This document shows positions 1 to 8,200 of a DNA stretch of 8,283 nucleotides, piece after piece. The DNA is from Acidobacteriota bacterium. GTDB lineage: Bacteria; Acidobacteriota; Terriglobia; Terriglobales; Acidobacteriaceae. Positions within the stretch are counted from its first letter, which is position 1. Each line of letters starts with the position of its first letter. Under the pieces are notes generated by a model, which was not told the DNA's origin, did no database searches, and saw only the letters and a program-made list of their open reading frames with translations. The stretch is from assembly GCA_023441255.1 (NCBI GenBank), contig JAEZPW010000309.1:1-8283 (forward strand), read 5' to 3'. Position numbers and translations under genes: made by a program.

Positions 1-236
1 ACCGGGTGGAGTCTTTGCTCGGGCAGGTCATGACAGGGTATAACCAGGCGCCCTCGCCGCTGCTGGTTGAAGAAGTGGGTGAGTTGCGCCAGAAAACAGA
101 GGCTTTCATCCAGGGTTTCAACAACCTGCTGCGTACCGACGTAGCTGCGTTCAACAAGCAGGCTCTCGAAAAAGGAGCTTCAACTCTCTTCACCGGTGCG
201 CCCATCGAGCTGAAGGCGAGTGCAGCTGGAAAGTAG
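1..236 (+). CDS. C-terminal fragment of a VPS10/BNR-like propeller protein (5' end outside window)
   Basis: The reading frame enters from the left edge (first full codon at position 3) and ends at TAG 234-236. A GTG at 6 could be read as a start, but nothing upstream in the window shows a ribosome binding site, and the peptide looks like the end of a larger protein. Aligned by eye without gaps over 44 residues, its LLGQVM...RTDVA region matches residues 994-1037 of the protein at 2093-5233 at 15 positions, including LL, AP, NL and TDVA. That region is the helical, coiled-coil-like tail at the end of this family of large secreted Asp-box proteins. The fragment therefore most likely belongs to a third paralogue of roughly 1000 residues whose propeller lies upstream. 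Its tail runs about 18 residues longer than that of the 2093-5233 protein, ending in a small hydrophobic stretch (TLFTGAPIELKA). Family assignment is fairly sure; function is unknown. Confidence 0.72.
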   Translation, partial: RVESLLGQVMTGYNQAPSPLLVEEVGELRQKTEAFIQGFNNLLRTDVAAFNKQALEKGASTLFTGAPIELKASAAGK

Positions 237-248
237 TCCGCCCTAAAC

Positions 249-277
249 GGGACAGTTCAGCGGACCTGAACTGTCCC
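249..277. repeat. Perfect 12-bp inverted repeat (hairpin) after the first gene
   Basis: GGGACAGTTCAG (249-260) and CTGAACTGTCCC (266-277) are exact reverse complements separated by the 5-base loop CGGAC. The hairpin starts 12 bases after the TAG of the upstream gene. It is placed as a transcription terminator would be, but what follows (CCATCTTCTCCTC) is pyrimidine-rich rather than a T-run, and the minus-strand exit has no T-run either. It could instead be an mRNA 3'-end stabiliser, a protein-binding palindrome, or a dispersed REP-like palindrome. The structure is certain; its role is not. Confidence 0.7.
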
Positions 278-380
278 CCATCTTCTCCTCACATCTCGTC
301 CTTCGAAGGCTTCTGCTCGTTTTCTGTGCTGGTAAAAACGTTTATCAGCGCGGACGCCCTTTTCTGCATCCATTCGGATT

Positions 381-386
381 AGAGGA
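381..386 (+). promoter_or_regulatory. Ribosome binding site for the S41 peptidase gene
   Basis: AGAGGA lies 7 bases before the GTG at 394 and fits the anti-Shine-Dalgarno sequence well. It decides the choice of a GTG start, which also keeps the basic residues ahead of the hydrophobic export segment. I could not find a defensible -35/-10 promoter pair in 278-380. Confidence 0.7.
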
Positions 387-393
387 AATATTC

Positions 394-2025
394 GTGCGCC
401 GTTATCGGTCCCACCTGGTCCTTCTGGTTATCGTCCTTGGTTGTGGTCTCATAGCAATGCTGTTCGGTCAGCGGGTCGGCTTGGCAGCTCCCATCGGCAC
501 GGATGTGCGTGACAGCGTTCACGAGTTCGCGGACGTTTACAACGTCGTGGAGCAGAATTACGCCGAATCTGTGGATCCAAGCAAGGCCATCTACGACGGC
601 GCGATTCCGGGAATGCTGCGCGTGCTCGATCCGCATTCCACGTTCTTTGATCCAAAGGAATACGCCGCACTCAAGGAAGAAGAAAGCGGCAAGTACTACG
701 GCGTGGGCATGACGATCGCCGCCCGGGCAAACAAGATCGTGGTAGTTTCGCCGTTTGCCGGTGGCCCTGCGTACAAGGCCGGAGTTCGTCCCGGGGACAT
801 CATCATGTCAGTCGATGGGACGCCCACCGACAACATGACCACCAGCCAGGTTGCAGACATGGTGCGTGGTCAGGCAGGTACCACCGTTACGGTGGTTGTC
901 TCCCACACCAGCGAACCGAAACCGGTCACTTTGAAACTGGTGCGAGCGGCTATCCCCCGTTATAGCGTGGACGTTCATTTTCAGCCAAAACCCGGCATCG
1001 GCTACATGCACGTGTCTATGTTTAACGAGAACACAGTCCAGGAGGTAAGGAGCGCGCTTGAGAGTTTCGGGAAAATAGATGGTCTCATTCTGGACCTTCG
1101 GCAGGATCCGGGGGGGTTGCTGGACGCCGCTGTCGGCGTCGCGGACGACTTCCTGCCCAAGGGGGACATTATCGTCTCGCAGCACGGGCGTTCTTCGCCG
1201 GAGCATGTCTACCGCGCTGAACACGGCAGCACAGTCGGCAGCTACCCGATCGTGATTCTGGTCAATAAAGGCACGGCCTCAGCCGCGGAGATCGTTACCG
1301 GCGCCCTCCAGGACCATGATCGAGCCCTCGTTGTGGGCGAGAACACGTTCGGAAAAGGACTGGTTCAGACCGTCTTTCCGTTGTCGGAAAACACAGGACT
1401 GGCGCTCACGACCGCGAAGTACTACACGCCTAGCGGACGCCTGATTCAACGTTCCTATAACGGAGTATCGCTCTACGACTATTTTTATGGACGATCGAAC
1501 GAAGACACTCCGAACTCCGCCAAAGAGGTCAAATACACCGACAGCGGCAGGCCAGTCTATGGCGGGGACGGCATTACACCGGACGTGAAGTTTACAGCGC
1601 CAAAGCCGACGCGATTCCAGGACCTGCTGCTGGCGCACTACGCCTTCTTTGATTTTGCGCAGGATTATTTGCGGCAGCACAAGGTAACAAAACAACTCGC
1701 CGTTGATGACGACCTACTGAACGAGTTCCGCTCCTGGCTCGACAAACAGAATATTCAGTACACGCAGGCCGACTTCACCGAAAACCTCGAGTGGCTAAGG
1801 TCCCGCATAAAGTCCGAAATCATGACCGACACCTTCGGCAACGAACAGGGACTTCAGGCACAGGCTGAAAGCGATCCCGAAGTGCTGAAAGCGCTCACGC
1901 TGCTTCCACAGGCGCGCCAACTGGCTGCCAACGCGCAACGGGTGATCGAGGCGCGAAAGCGTAACACCATCAACAGCGCCGCAAGTAGCGCGGGGCAGCA
2001 GCAGGCAACCAGTTCGCCCCGGTGA
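394..2025 (+). CDS. Exported S41 family C-terminal processing peptidase with PDZ domain
   Basis: This is a 543-residue serine peptidase of the CtpA/CtpB/Prc (tail-specific protease) family, which cuts proteins near their C-termini in the cell envelope. Residues 1-7 are basic and about 8-25 form a hydrophobic signal or anchor segment, followed by a helical N-terminal region (40-95). A PDZ domain (about 100-185) begins at YYGVGMTI and contains AGVRPGDIIMSVDG; it would bind substrate C-termini. The peptidase core (about 190-350) has DLRQDPGG (234-241), Ser296 in NKGTASAAEI, Lys321 and Gln325 in FGKGLVQ. The Ser-Lys spacing of 25 and Lys-Gln spacing of 4 equal those of CtpB (S309/K334/Q338), so the enzyme looks active. 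The helical extension (about 405-525) resembles that of acidobacterial homologues, and the tail is Ser/Gln-rich. The mature part has no cysteine. GTG start with AGAGGA seven bases upstream; the gene stands alone between two propeller genes, with its own downstream hairpin. Substrates are unknown. Confidence 0.95.
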   Translation: MRRYRSHLVLLVIVLGCGLIAMLFGQRVGLAAPIGTDVRDSVHEFADVYNVVEQNYAESVDPSKAIYDGAIPGMLRVLDPHSTFFDPKEYAALKEEESGKYYGVGMTIAARANKIVVVSPFAGGPAYKAGVRPGDIIMSVDGTPTDNMTTSQVADMVRGQAGTTVTVVVSHTSEPKPVTLKLVRAAIPRYSVDVHFQPKPGIGYMHVSMFNENTVQEVRSALESFGKIDGLILDLRQDPGGLLDAAVGVADDFLPKGDIIVSQHGRSSPEHVYRAEHGSTVGSYPIVILVNKGTASAAEIVTGALQDHDRALVVGENTFGKGLVQTVFPLSENTGLALTTAKYYTPSGRLIQRSYNGVSLYDYFYGRSNEDTPNSAKEVKYTDSGRPVYGGDGITPDVKFTAPKPTRFQDLLLAHYAFFDFAQDYLRQHKVTKQLAVDDDLLNEFRSWLDKQNIQYTQADFTENLEWLRSRIKSEIMTDTFGNEQGLQAQAESDPEVLKALTLLPQARQLAANAQRVIEARKRNTINSAASSAGQQQATSSPR

Positions 2026-2044
2026 ACAAATCCCATCTGTCAAC

Positions 2045-2077
2045 GGTCGCCGCCCAACCCTGCCGGGAGCGGCGACC
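2045..2077 (+). terminator. Probable terminator hairpin after the S41 peptidase gene
   Basis: GGTCGCCGC (2045-2053) pairs perfectly with GCGGCGACC (2069-2077). The 15-base interior can form a nested CCC/GGG stem (2058-2060 with 2065-2067) around a TGCC loop. The hairpin lies 19 bases after the TGA at 2023-2025 and is followed by TGCTAATATTCTCTT, in which 8 of 15 bases are T, although there is no uninterrupted T-run. Position, GC-rich stem and T-rich exit suit an intrinsic terminator of modest strength; an attenuator or regulator site is the alternative. Confidence 0.55.
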
Positions 2078-2080
2078 TGC

Positions 2081-2086
2081 TAATAT
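2081..2086 (+). promoter_or_regulatory. Candidate -10 box of a leaderless promoter for the first propeller gene
   Basis: TAATAT fits the TANNNT pattern of a -10 element. Only six bases (TCTCTT) separate it from the GTG at 2093, so transcription would start at or within a base or two of the start codon. No Shine-Dalgarno sequence precedes that GTG, which agrees with a leaderless mRNA. No -35 hexamer is recognisable at the expected distance, where the terminator stem lies. This is inferred from spacing alone. Confidence 0.4.
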
Positions 2087-2092
2087 TCTCTT

Positions 2093-5000
2093 GTGGTGAG
2101 GAGCAAGAACCTTTCCTTCTTCTGGCGCATTCTGGTCGTGACTTTTGCAGTCTCCGTCTGCGCCATCGCAACCGTTGAGGCACAGCAGATCTCTCCAGCG
2201 GCATACGCCGGAATGCGCTGGCGCATGATCGGTCCCTTTCGCGGGGGCAGAAGTGTTACCGCAACCGGTGTACCCGGTTCCCGCGACACCTACTACTTCG
2301 GCGCGGTCGGTGGCGGGGTCTGGAAGACCACGAACGCCGGACGTACCTGGTCGCCAATCTTCGATTCCGCACCGATCGCATCTGTCGGGGCCATTGCCGT
2401 AGCCACTTCCGATCCCAACACCATATACGTCGGAACTGGTGAGCCCGATATTCGCTCGGACCTTACATTCGGCGCCGGCCTCTACAAATCCACGGACGCC
2501 GGCAGGACGTGGCACAGTCTCGGCCTGGAAGATACGCGACACATCGGGCGCATCGTGGTGGATCCCCGGGATGCAAACCGCGTTCTCGTTGCCGCGCTGG
2601 GGCACGCTTATGGTCCGAACAGCGAGCGCGGCGTATTTCGCAGCACAGATGGCGGGCGGACGTGGACCAAGGTTCTGTACAAGGACGAGAACACCGGCGC
2701 AATCGATCTCGTCATGGACCCGGCCGATCCGCAGATCGTTTACGCAACCCTGTGGAACGCGCACCGTCCTCCGTGGAGCACGTATGCGCCCCTGCAGGGC
2801 GCGGGAAGTGGCCTGTACAAGTCGGGCGACGGTGGCAGCACGTGGCAGCAGGTCTCGGGCAATGGCCTGCCCACGAGTGACGTCGGCCGCATCGGGGTCG
2901 CGGTCACCCGCGTCGGAAGCAAGGAGCGCATCTACGCTCTCCTCGAAGCAAAGGCCGCGTCGGGGCTCTACCGTTCTGACGACGGCGGCGCTTCCTGGCA
3001 ACTGACCAGCAAAGATCCACGCCTTACGCAGCGCCAGTGGTATTTCGGCCGGATCATGGTCGATCCATCGGATCCCGACATCGTGTATGTTCCCGCCGTC
3101 TCTCTATATCGCTCCATCGACGGAGGAAAGGTATTCGAGGCCATCAAGGGTGCTCCGGGGGGCGACGATTACCACTTTCTGTGGATCGCCCCGGACGACT
3201 CCAATCGCATGATTGTCGCGAGCGATCAGGGCACGGTCGTTTCAGTGGACGGCGGCAAGACGTGGAGTTCCTGGTTCAATCAGCCGACCGCGCAGCTTTA
3301 CCACGTCACCACTGACAACCAGTTTCCCTATTACGTCTACGGGGCACAGCAGGACAGCGGAACCGTCGCCACCACGAGCCGCAGCGATTACGGCTCGGTC
3401 ACTTACCGCGACTGGTTTTCCGTCGGCGCGGGCGAGGCTGGCTACATCGCCCCGGACCCAGGCGACCCGAACATCGTTTATGGCGGCGACACCTACGGCG
3501 CGCTCTTTCGGTTCGACAAGCGGACAGGTCAGTCGCAGGACATTTCACCCACGGCCGTGAGTATCTGGGGCACGGAGATGCCGGAGCGTAAGCTTCGCTT
3601 CACCTGGACCTCGCCGCTGGTCTTCTCGCCCCAGGATCCGCACACAATCTACTTTGGTTCGCAATACGTGCTCAAGACCGCCGACCGCGGCATGAGTTGG
3701 CAGGCGATCAGTCCGGACCTTACAGGCGCCGGTGCAAGCGGGGCGAATTCAGCAGGGCCGCTCACTGTAGCCAATTCCAAGACGCGCGGCTACGGCGTTG
3801 TGTACACCATAGCGCCCTCGCCCCTCGATTCTGCCGAAATTTGGGCGGGCACCGACACCGGGTTGATTCACGTCACGCGGGATGCGGGCAAGACCTGGAC
3901 TAACGTGACCCCGCGCAATCTTTCTGACTGGAGCAAGATCAGCACCATCGAAGCTTCGCACTTCGACGCAAAGACCGCGTACGCAGCCGTCGACCGGCAT
4001 CGCCTTGATGACTTCTCACCGCACATCCTGCGCACGCACGACGGCGGCAAGAGCTGGCAGGAAGTTTCCTCGGGCATACCCGCTACTTCCTTCGTGCGCG
4101 CAGTTCGCGAGGATCCGAAGCGCAAGGGACTGCTTTATGCAGCGACCGAGCTGGGTGTTTATGTCTCCTTCGACGATGGTGACCACTGGCAAACGCTCCA
4201 GTTGAACATGCCGGTTGCTCCCGTTCACGACATCGTCGTCCACGCGAACGACCTCATAGCCGCTACCCATGGTCGCTCGTTCTGGATCCTCGACGATCTC
4301 TCGCCCTTGCGCCAGATGAGGCCTGACCTTGCGAGTGAGAACGTGCATCTCTTCCAGCCCGCAACGGCCATGCGCATACGCGCAACCGTCATGCGGGACA
4401 CGCCGCTGCCGCCCGAAACACCGGCCGGCGAGAACCCGCCCAACGGCGCCGTCATCGATTACTACCTGCGCGCACCTGCTAAGAACGTCACGATAGACAT
4501 CCTCGACTCGCAAGGCGCGGTCGTTCGTAGCTACTCGAGCACCGACAAAGCAGCACTGCCGCCGACCACGCCGCCCGCGTATCCATCGTACTGGTTGAAC
4601 CCGCCACGACCGCCATCGCCTCAGCCCGGTATGCATCGCTTCACATGGGACCTTCGCTACACAAGCCCAAACTCGATTAAACGAGAGTATGAAGCCGTTC
4701 CGGTCTACGGGCACGAAACTCCGGAGCTTCCTCTTGGCCCGTTCGCCTTGCCCGACCGTTATCAGGTCAGGCTCACGGCAGACGGTCAGACTTTCACCGC
4801 ACCCCTGGAAGTGACAATGGATCCACGCGTGAACTCGTCGCGGGAAGATCTCGTCAAACAATTCAATGCCGAGAAGCACATTGCAGAGGCGCTGCAGAAG
4901 AACTACGAGGCAATGCGCGACGTCGCGGAGTTTCGCTCGCAGATGATGGCGCATCTGCAGAATGCGTCCATGAACTCGGGTGAGGCCGCGCAGGCAAAGC

Positions 5001-5233
5001 AGCTTGAGTCGGCAGCGGCCGCTCTCGTTACAGAACGTGGCACAGGGTTCGAATCCCTGCGGCAGCAACTGGCATTGCTGTTTGACGCTGTCGATTCTGC
5101 CGACAGTGCCCCAACCGCACAGGCACTTGAAGCGCTCAACCAGTTACACGCCAAACTCGATGCGCAGATCGCAGCCTGGCAGAATCTGAAGCAAACCGAC
5201 GTGGCCCGATCGGAGGCCGGAGGGAAACATTGA
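2093..5233 (+). CDS. Secreted VPS10/sortilin-like BNR (Asp-box) propeller protein
   Basis: A 1046-residue exported protein, often annotated as a 'glycosyl hydrolase with BNR repeats' or 'VPS10 domain protein'; no enzyme activity is established. Signal peptide 1-30: R3/K5, hydrophobic core 13-26, likely cleavage VEA|QQ. The N-terminus has the family motif RWRMIGPFRGGR (42-53). Eleven Asp boxes (S/T-x-D-x-G-x-T/S-W type) begin at residues 79, 133, 184, 244, 295, 341, 384, 529, 595, 648 and 692, alternating with about twelve DPxDPxxxYVG-like strands, which implies one very large or two adjacent beta-propellers. Residues 353-423 (GGDDY...ASDQG...TWSSW...NQPTAQLYHV) are the strongest shared block with the next gene. 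ATHGRSFWILDD (724-735) closes the propeller part; a Pro-rich linker (TPLPPETPAGENPPNG) leads into an Ig/FlgD-like region (about 785-910) with GMHRFTWDLR, then a helical tail. The mature protein has no cysteine. Start: GTG 2093 (or GTG 2096), without a ribosome binding site. The stop overlaps the start of the next gene. Confidence 0.9.
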   Translation: MVRSKNLSFFWRILVVTFAVSVCAIATVEAQQISPAAYAGMRWRMIGPFRGGRSVTATGVPGSRDTYYFGAVGGGVWKTTNAGRTWSPIFDSAPIASVGAIAVATSDPNTIYVGTGEPDIRSDLTFGAGLYKSTDAGRTWHSLGLEDTRHIGRIVVDPRDANRVLVAALGHAYGPNSERGVFRSTDGGRTWTKVLYKDENTGAIDLVMDPADPQIVYATLWNAHRPPWSTYAPLQGAGSGLYKSGDGGSTWQQVSGNGLPTSDVGRIGVAVTRVGSKERIYALLEAKAASGLYRSDDGGASWQLTSKDPRLTQRQWYFGRIMVDPSDPDIVYVPAVSLYRSIDGGKVFEAIKGAPGGDDYHFLWIAPDDSNRMIVASDQGTVVSVDGGKTWSSWFNQPTAQLYHVTTDNQFPYYVYGAQQDSGTVATTSRSDYGSVTYRDWFSVGAGEAGYIAPDPGDPNIVYGGDTYGALFRFDKRTGQSQDISPTAVSIWGTEMPERKLRFTWTSPLVFSPQDPHTIYFGSQYVLKTADRGMSWQAISPDLTGAGASGANSAGPLTVANSKTRGYGVVYTIAPSPLDSAEIWAGTDTGLIHVTRDAGKTWTNVTPRNLSDWSKISTIEASHFDAKTAYAAVDRHRLDDFSPHILRTHDGGKSWQEVSSGIPATSFVRAVREDPKRKGLLYAATELGVYVSFDDGDHWQTLQLNMPVAPVHDIVVHANDLIAATHGRSFWILDDLSPLRQMRPDLASENVHLFQPATAMRIRATVMRDTPLPPETPAGENPPNGAVIDYYLRAPAKNVTIDILDSQGAVVRSYSSTDKAALPPTTPPAYPSYWLNPPRPPSPQPGMHRFTWDLRYTSPNSIKREYEAVPVYGHETPELPLGPFALPDRYQVRLTADGQTFTAPLEVTMDPRVNSSREDLVKQFNAEKHIAEALQKNYEAMRDVAEFRSQMMAHLQNASMNSGEAAQAKQLESAAAALVTERGTGFESLRQQLALLFDAVDSADSAPTAQALEALNQLHAKLDAQIAAWQNLKQTDVARSEAGGKH
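5219..5224 (+). promoter_or_regulatory. Ribosome binding site for the second propeller gene, inside the end of the first
   Basis: GGAGGG lies 5 bases before the TTG at 5230, within the last codons of the preceding gene. Together with the TTG/TGA overlap it settles the rare TTG start and points to translational coupling. Confidence 0.75.
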
Positions 5234-8200
5234 CACATTTGCGACGTGGTGCCCTGTGCGCAGTCGTCGTTGTTCTCGTTGTTGCGACATCGCCGCGACT
5301 CTCGGCCCAACAAACCGGGGCCGTATCACCTGCCGCCACGCCTCAGGTCAGCCCAAAGCTTCTGCAGGATATGCACTGGCGCATGATCGGCCCATTTCGC
5401 GGCGGGCGTACACGCGCCGTCGCAGGAGTACCGGACCAGCCGAACGTCTTCTATGTTGGCGTCGTGAACGGCGGCGTCTGGAAGACAACCGACTTCGGCC
5501 GCACCTGGAACCCGATTTTCGACGATCAGCCTACTGGCTCGATCGGTGCTCTGGCTGTAGCGCCCTCCGACCCCAACATCATCTACGTCGGCAGCGGCGA
5601 AGGTTTGCATCGCCCCGATCTTTCCGTAGGAGACGGCATTTACAGATCCACCGACGCCGGCAAGACCTGGACGCACCTCGGTCTCCGCGACGGTCAGCAG
5701 ATCCCGCAACTGGCAGTCGATCCGCGTGACCCCAATAAGCTCTTCGTTGCAGTTCTCGGCCATCCCTACGGGCCGAATCCCGAACGTGGCATCTTTCGCT
5801 CCACCGATGGCGGAAAAACCTTTGAAAAGGTGCTCTACAAAGACGAAAACACCGGCGGCAACGACGTTCAACTCGATCCCACAAACCCCAAGGTGGTCTA
5901 CGCCTGCCTCTGGGAGGCGCGCGAGGGTCCCTGGGAGAACGGCGAGTGGCAAGGCACGAACGGTGGCATTTTCAAATCGACGGACGGCGGCACCACGTGG
6001 CGAAAGCTGACCAACGGTCTGCCAAACGGCCTTGTACAGGCAGACGTTGCCATCGCGCCCACGAATCCCAATCGTCTCTACGCCACTGTCGCAACCAACC
6101 ACGACAAGGACATCTACGTGAACTGGTTCCGTTCCGACGACGGGGGCGAGAACTGGTACAAGCTAACGGACGACAAACGCCCGTCAACCCGCATAGGCGG
6201 CGGGGACCTGACCGTCCCTAAGGTCGATCCGAAGAACCCGGATGTCGTCTACAGCACCAGCATCTCGACATGGCGCTCGACCGATGGCGGCAAAACCTGG
6301 ACGGGCATACGCGGCGCGCCCGGCGGCGACGACTATCAGAACATCTGGATCAATCCCAACAACCCCGACATCATCCTGCTGGCCAGCGACCAGGGAGCCA
6401 TCGTCAGCGTCAACGGCGGCCATACCTGGAGTTCCTGGTACAACCAGCCAACCGCGCAGCTTTACCACGTCAGCGCAGACAACTCCTTCCCATATCGCGT
6501 TTGCAGCGGGCAGCAGGAGAGCGGTTCCGTCTGCGTGCGCACGCGCGGCAACGACGGCGAGATCACCATCCGCGACTGGCACCCCGTCGGTGCCGAGGAA
6601 TACGGCTACGTTGTCGCCGACCCGCTTGATCCCGACATCGTTTACGGCGGAAAGCTCTCGCGTTACGACCGACGCACCGGCCAGGCACAGGACATCTCCC
6701 CCAAGCCGTTGCGAGGCGACAGCTATCGCGTGCTCCGTACCGAACCTGTTCTCTTCTCGCCCACCGACCCGCACGTGCTTTACTTCGCTTCGAACACGCT
6801 TTGGGAGACACGCGACGGCGGCAAGACCTGGAAGCAGCTCAGTCCTGATCTGACGCGCACCACCTGGCAAATTCCGGCCAGTGTCGGCAAATTCGCCGGC
6901 GAGGTGAAGCCGACCCGACGAGCGGTCATCTACGCCGTTGCGCCCTCGCCGCTCGACCCCAAGCGCATCTGGGCCGGCACTGACGACGGTCTCATTCACG
7001 TCACCACCGACGGCGGCCTGCACTGGCAGAACGTCACGCCTCCACAACTCACGCCATTCCAGAAGGTATCCGTGCTGGAGGCAAGCCACTTCGACCCGCA
7101 AACGGCTTACGCCGCGATCAACACGCTGCGCCTGGACGATCTCCGTCCGCACATCCTTCGCACTCGCGACGGCGGGAAGAGCTGGACGGAGATCGTGAAC
7201 GGAATTCCGGACAGCAACAACGTGAACGCCGTGCGCGAAGATCCGAAGCGCAAAGGACTCCTCTTTGCCGGGACCGAGCGCATGACGTTCGTCTCCTTCG
7301 ACGATGGCGATCACTGGCAGTCGTTGCGGCTGAATATGCCCGCAACCTCCGTGCGCGACTTGGCCGTAAAAGATGACGACCTGATTGCCGCCACCCACGG
7401 CCGTGGCTTCTGGGTACTCGACGACATCACGCCATTGCGCCAGGTCGACAGCAAGGTCGAGAGCGCTTCGGCGTTTCTGTTCCGCCCGCAGACCGCCACC
7501 CGCGTCCGTTGGAACATGAATACCGACACGCCGCTTCCGCCCGACTTCCCTGCCGGTCAGAACCCGCCCGATGGCGCCATCATCAACTATTGTCTTGCTG
7601 CACCCGCTTCCGGCCCCGTAACGCTGGAGATCGTAGACAGCAGCGGCCAGGTGATCAGGCGTTATTCGAGCGCGGATTCGCCCGAAGCTCCGAATCCGGC
7701 CAAACTGGAGATTCCCGCCTATTGGGTGCGACCGCCACAGCGCCTTGCGACCGAGGCCGGCATGCATCGCTTCCTCTGGGACCTGCACCTCGCGCCGATA
7801 CCGAACGTGAAGCCTGAGTATCCCATCAGCGCCATCGCGCATAACACGGAGCCCCAACCGACTTCGCCCTGGGTGATGCCGGGGCAATACACGGTCAGGC
7901 TCACCGCCAACGGCCAGACGCTCACGCAGCCGCTCACGGTGAGGATGGACCCGCGGGTCAAGACTCCCGTTGCCGAACTGCAACAGCAATTCACTTCGTC
8001 AAAACAGCTCTATGCGGCGATGAACGAAATAGCTCCCCCGCTGCGGCAGGCCAGGTCACTAATGCAGCAGATCGATCAGATGAAAGAGCGTTCGGGTGGA
8101 GCCGCGAACGTGTTGTCCGACGCCGAGAAAGCGCTGTCGGCTGTCGCGGGCGGCGAACCTGAACGGCGCCCCGCACCGGGAACGCAGGAGCATGACACTC

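Noticed and set aside
6..236. A free-standing 76-residue gene starting at GTG 6
   Set aside because: No ribosome binding site is visible, the frame is open to the window edge, and the sequence aligns with the extreme C-terminus of a ~1000-residue family.
336..343. AAACGTTT palindrome upstream of the S41 gene as an operator or promoter
   Set aside because: It is only eight bases long, without flanking symmetry or a convincing -35/-10 pair around it.
436..447. Possible lipobox VLGC (Cys17) in the S41 peptidase
   Set aside because: Leu at the -2 position is unusual and the hydrophobic segment continues well past the cysteine, so a plain signal peptide or membrane anchor is more likely than a lipoprotein.
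5043..5059. tRNA T-arm look-alike: CAGGG-TTCGAAT-CCCTG, a perfect five-pair stem with canonical loop
   Set aside because: It lies inside the coding frame of the 2093-5233 gene. No matching 5' acceptor strand, D-arm or anticodon arm is found 60-75 bases upstream, and no CCA follows at the right place. Coincidence, or at most a decoy attachment site; no integrase is present.
6184..7989. 601-codon open frame on the minus strand, antisense to the second propeller gene
   Set aside because: Its product has no recognisable domain. The opposite frame gives a signal peptide, eleven Asp boxes and paralogy with its neighbour. Long antisense frames are expected in GC-rich coding DNA. The 343-codon minus frame at 1970-3001 and the 350-codon one at 4016-5068 are dismissed for the same reason.
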